From CAYMAZ01 sp964428185 (GTDB taxonomy: Bacteria; Bacteroidota; Bacteroidia; Bacteroidales; DTU049), in contig CAYRXH010000117.1 of assembly GCA_964428185.1 (NCBI GenBank), positions 1 through 6,548 of the forward strand: 6,548 nucleotides of DNA, in the 5' to 3' direction. The notes under the pieces were generated by a model. The model had not been told where the DNA came from. It did no database searches and worked only from the letters and a program-made list of their open reading frames with translations. The translations under genes and the position numbers were made by a program. Below are positions 5,694 through 6,548 of this stretch, piece after piece (position 1 is the stretch's first letter; each line of letters opens with the position of its first letter).

Positions 5694-6479
5694 TTAATTT
5701 TCTGCAAAAACCCTTATAATATCATTGAACCGAATACCAAGAATATTTGATGCATTACCACTGTGAAGTGCAATTTCAAGCAAGCCAGATGTATTAAACA
5801 ATGCGATTATATCTGCTGCTTCCATATCCATATATGACTCACACAATTCTGTGATTTCGTAACTACCGAATGAAATTGTAAATTTCCGCCCTTTGATCAC
5901 AGTTCTGAATTTTTCAACATCAATATTGGTGATGATGTTGCCATAATGATCAATATGAATGACAACTCCGGAGATACTATCAAGGCCGTCTGCCGGTGAA
6001 AATACGCCCACATCATTGTTGAGTGAATCCAGATCAGGTCCTAACAGGCCGGGATCTTTCCCTTCTGCAATATGTGATGCGGCCTTGACAAACACATCCC
6101 TGGTCGGGAATGTGAAAAAGTCTGAATCCTGAAACATGTCAATCTCAATGACTCTTTCATGATCGCTAAACAACAAAGGAAAAATTCCGTTGTCAGCTCC
6201 GATAAAATAGCTTCCCTTCCTGATCACAACCACATGGGGCGTTTCCGGTGAAGCATCAGAACGAACACCAATGATATGGATGGTTCCTGCCGGAAAAAAA
6301 TCCATACAGTTCTTCAATACAAAAGCTGCCTGAAACACATTCAGTGGTTGTATCAGGTGTGAAACATCAACAATATTCAAGTCCTTACTGACAGAACTCA
6401 GAAGCTTCCCCTTGACAGCAGCCACATAATGGTCACTAATGCCCCAGTCTGTCGTAAGAGTAATGATTTGTTCTGCCAT
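5694..6479 (-). CDS. SAM hydroxide adenosyltransferase (DUF62) family protein, divergent active site
   Basis: Characterised DUF62 enzymes split S-adenosylmethionine with water to adenosine and methionine, and are related to fluorinase and chlorinase. From ATG 6479 the protein has 261 residues, a normal length. N-terminal domain motifs are TLTTDWG (7-13) with D16 and Y18, IVDVSHLI (37-44), FFPAGTIHIIGV (61-72) and GADNGIF (94-100). The C-terminal domain holds DHYGNIITNI (177-186) and a SGLLEIALHSGNASNILG segment (231-248). These match the SAM-binding framework. The segment usually reading VVDPGVGTER here reads GVRSDASPET, and the usual TFHGRD reads TFPTRD (123-128). The Asp, Arg and His proposed as the catalytic triad therefore appear replaced by R73, T80 and P125. 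The activity may differ from that of the archaeal enzymes. The frame can be extended to a TTG at 6485, but ATG 6479 (MAEQIITLTTDWG) is the more natural start. Family is firm; reaction uncertain. Confidence 0.9.
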   Translation of the reverse strand: MAEQIITLTTDWGISDHYVAAVKGKLLSSVSKDLNIVDVSHLIQPLNVFQAAFVLKNCMDFFPAGTIHIIGVRSDASPETPHVVVIRKGSYFIGADNGIFPLLFSDHERVIEIDMFQDSDFFTFPTRDVFVKAASHIAEGKDPGLLGPDLDSLNNDVGVFSPADGLDSISGVVIHIDHYGNIITNIDVEKFRTVIKGRKFTISFGSYEITELCESYMDMEAADIIALFNTSGLLEIALHSGNASNILGIRFNDIIRVFAEN

Positions 6480-6489
6480 AACCAATGAT

Positions 6490-6497
6490 CAAAATTA
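6490..6497 (-). promoter_or_regulatory. Candidate -7 box for the SAM hydroxide adenosyltransferase-family gene
   Basis: On the minus strand TAATTTTG matches TAnnTTTG. It would start transcription near 6484, leaving only about five leader bases before ATG 6479. That excludes the TTG at 6485 as a start if the site is real, but the leader is unusually short and no -33 element is seen, so it may be a chance match in AT-rich DNA. The remaining sequence to the right edge (6498-6548) holds nothing else I can name. Confidence 0.3.
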
Positions 6498-6548
6498 AAC
6501 TGAATTTTTGAAAAAAACCCTGAATGAAACCATATTTTTTTTATTTTT

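Noticed and set aside
6480..6485. TTG 6485 as the start of the SAM hydroxide adenosyltransferase-family gene
   Set aside because: It adds only two residues before an ATG that gives the usual N-terminus, and a candidate promoter would start transcription at about this point.

Overview
The window looks like chromosomal DNA from a member of the Bacteroidota, probably Bacteroidales-like. It is AT-rich, has no convincing Shine-Dalgarno sequences before its genes, and repeatedly shows the Bacteroidota -7 promoter box TAnnTTTG a short way upstream of start codons. Gene content agrees: a ComEC without an obvious nuclease domain, two lipoproteins with short signal peptides, an rpsT gene directly behind tRNA-Glu, and a SAM hydroxide adenosyltransferase-like protein of a divergent type. 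It reads as ordinary core genome. I see no phage, insertion sequence, CRISPR array, toxin-antitoxin pair or defence system.

Layout. Bases 1-78 lie downstream of the first gene and hold nothing I can name. Three minus-strand genes follow in the transcription order lipoprotein (2718-3350), comEC (587-2692), doxX-like (79-521), with gaps of 25 and 65 bases; the first two are probably one operon. A short divergent promoter region (about 3351-3474) separates them from apbE (3475-4494, plus strand), a lipoprotein FAD:protein FMN transferase. apbE converges on a minus-strand stable-RNA/ribosomal unit, tRNA-Glu(UUC) then rpsT (4887 down to 4547), which ends in a strong intrinsic terminator at 4493-4517. 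A second divergent promoter region (4888-5011) serves this unit and a plus-strand gene of unknown function (5012-5692). That gene converges, with one base between the stop codons, on a minus-strand SAM hydroxide adenosyltransferase-family gene (5694-6479). The last ~70 bases are its upstream region.

How the genes relate. They are mostly unlinked housekeeping functions: DNA uptake (ComEC), flavinylation of extracytoplasmic flavoproteins (ApbE), translation (S20, tRNA-Glu), SAM chemistry, and membrane or envelope proteins of unknown role. I see no single pathway and no convincing new system.

The two observations most worth a second look are these. (1) The doxX-like gene is split by a -1 frame change exactly at a heptamer that fits the X XXY YYZ slippery rule (G GGT TTA), with the zero-frame stop one codon later. 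This may be an assembly error, a broken gene or a recoding site. (2) The SAM hydroxide adenosyltransferase homologue appears to lack all three residues (Asp, Arg, His) proposed as catalytic in the characterised family, while keeping the SAM-binding motifs.
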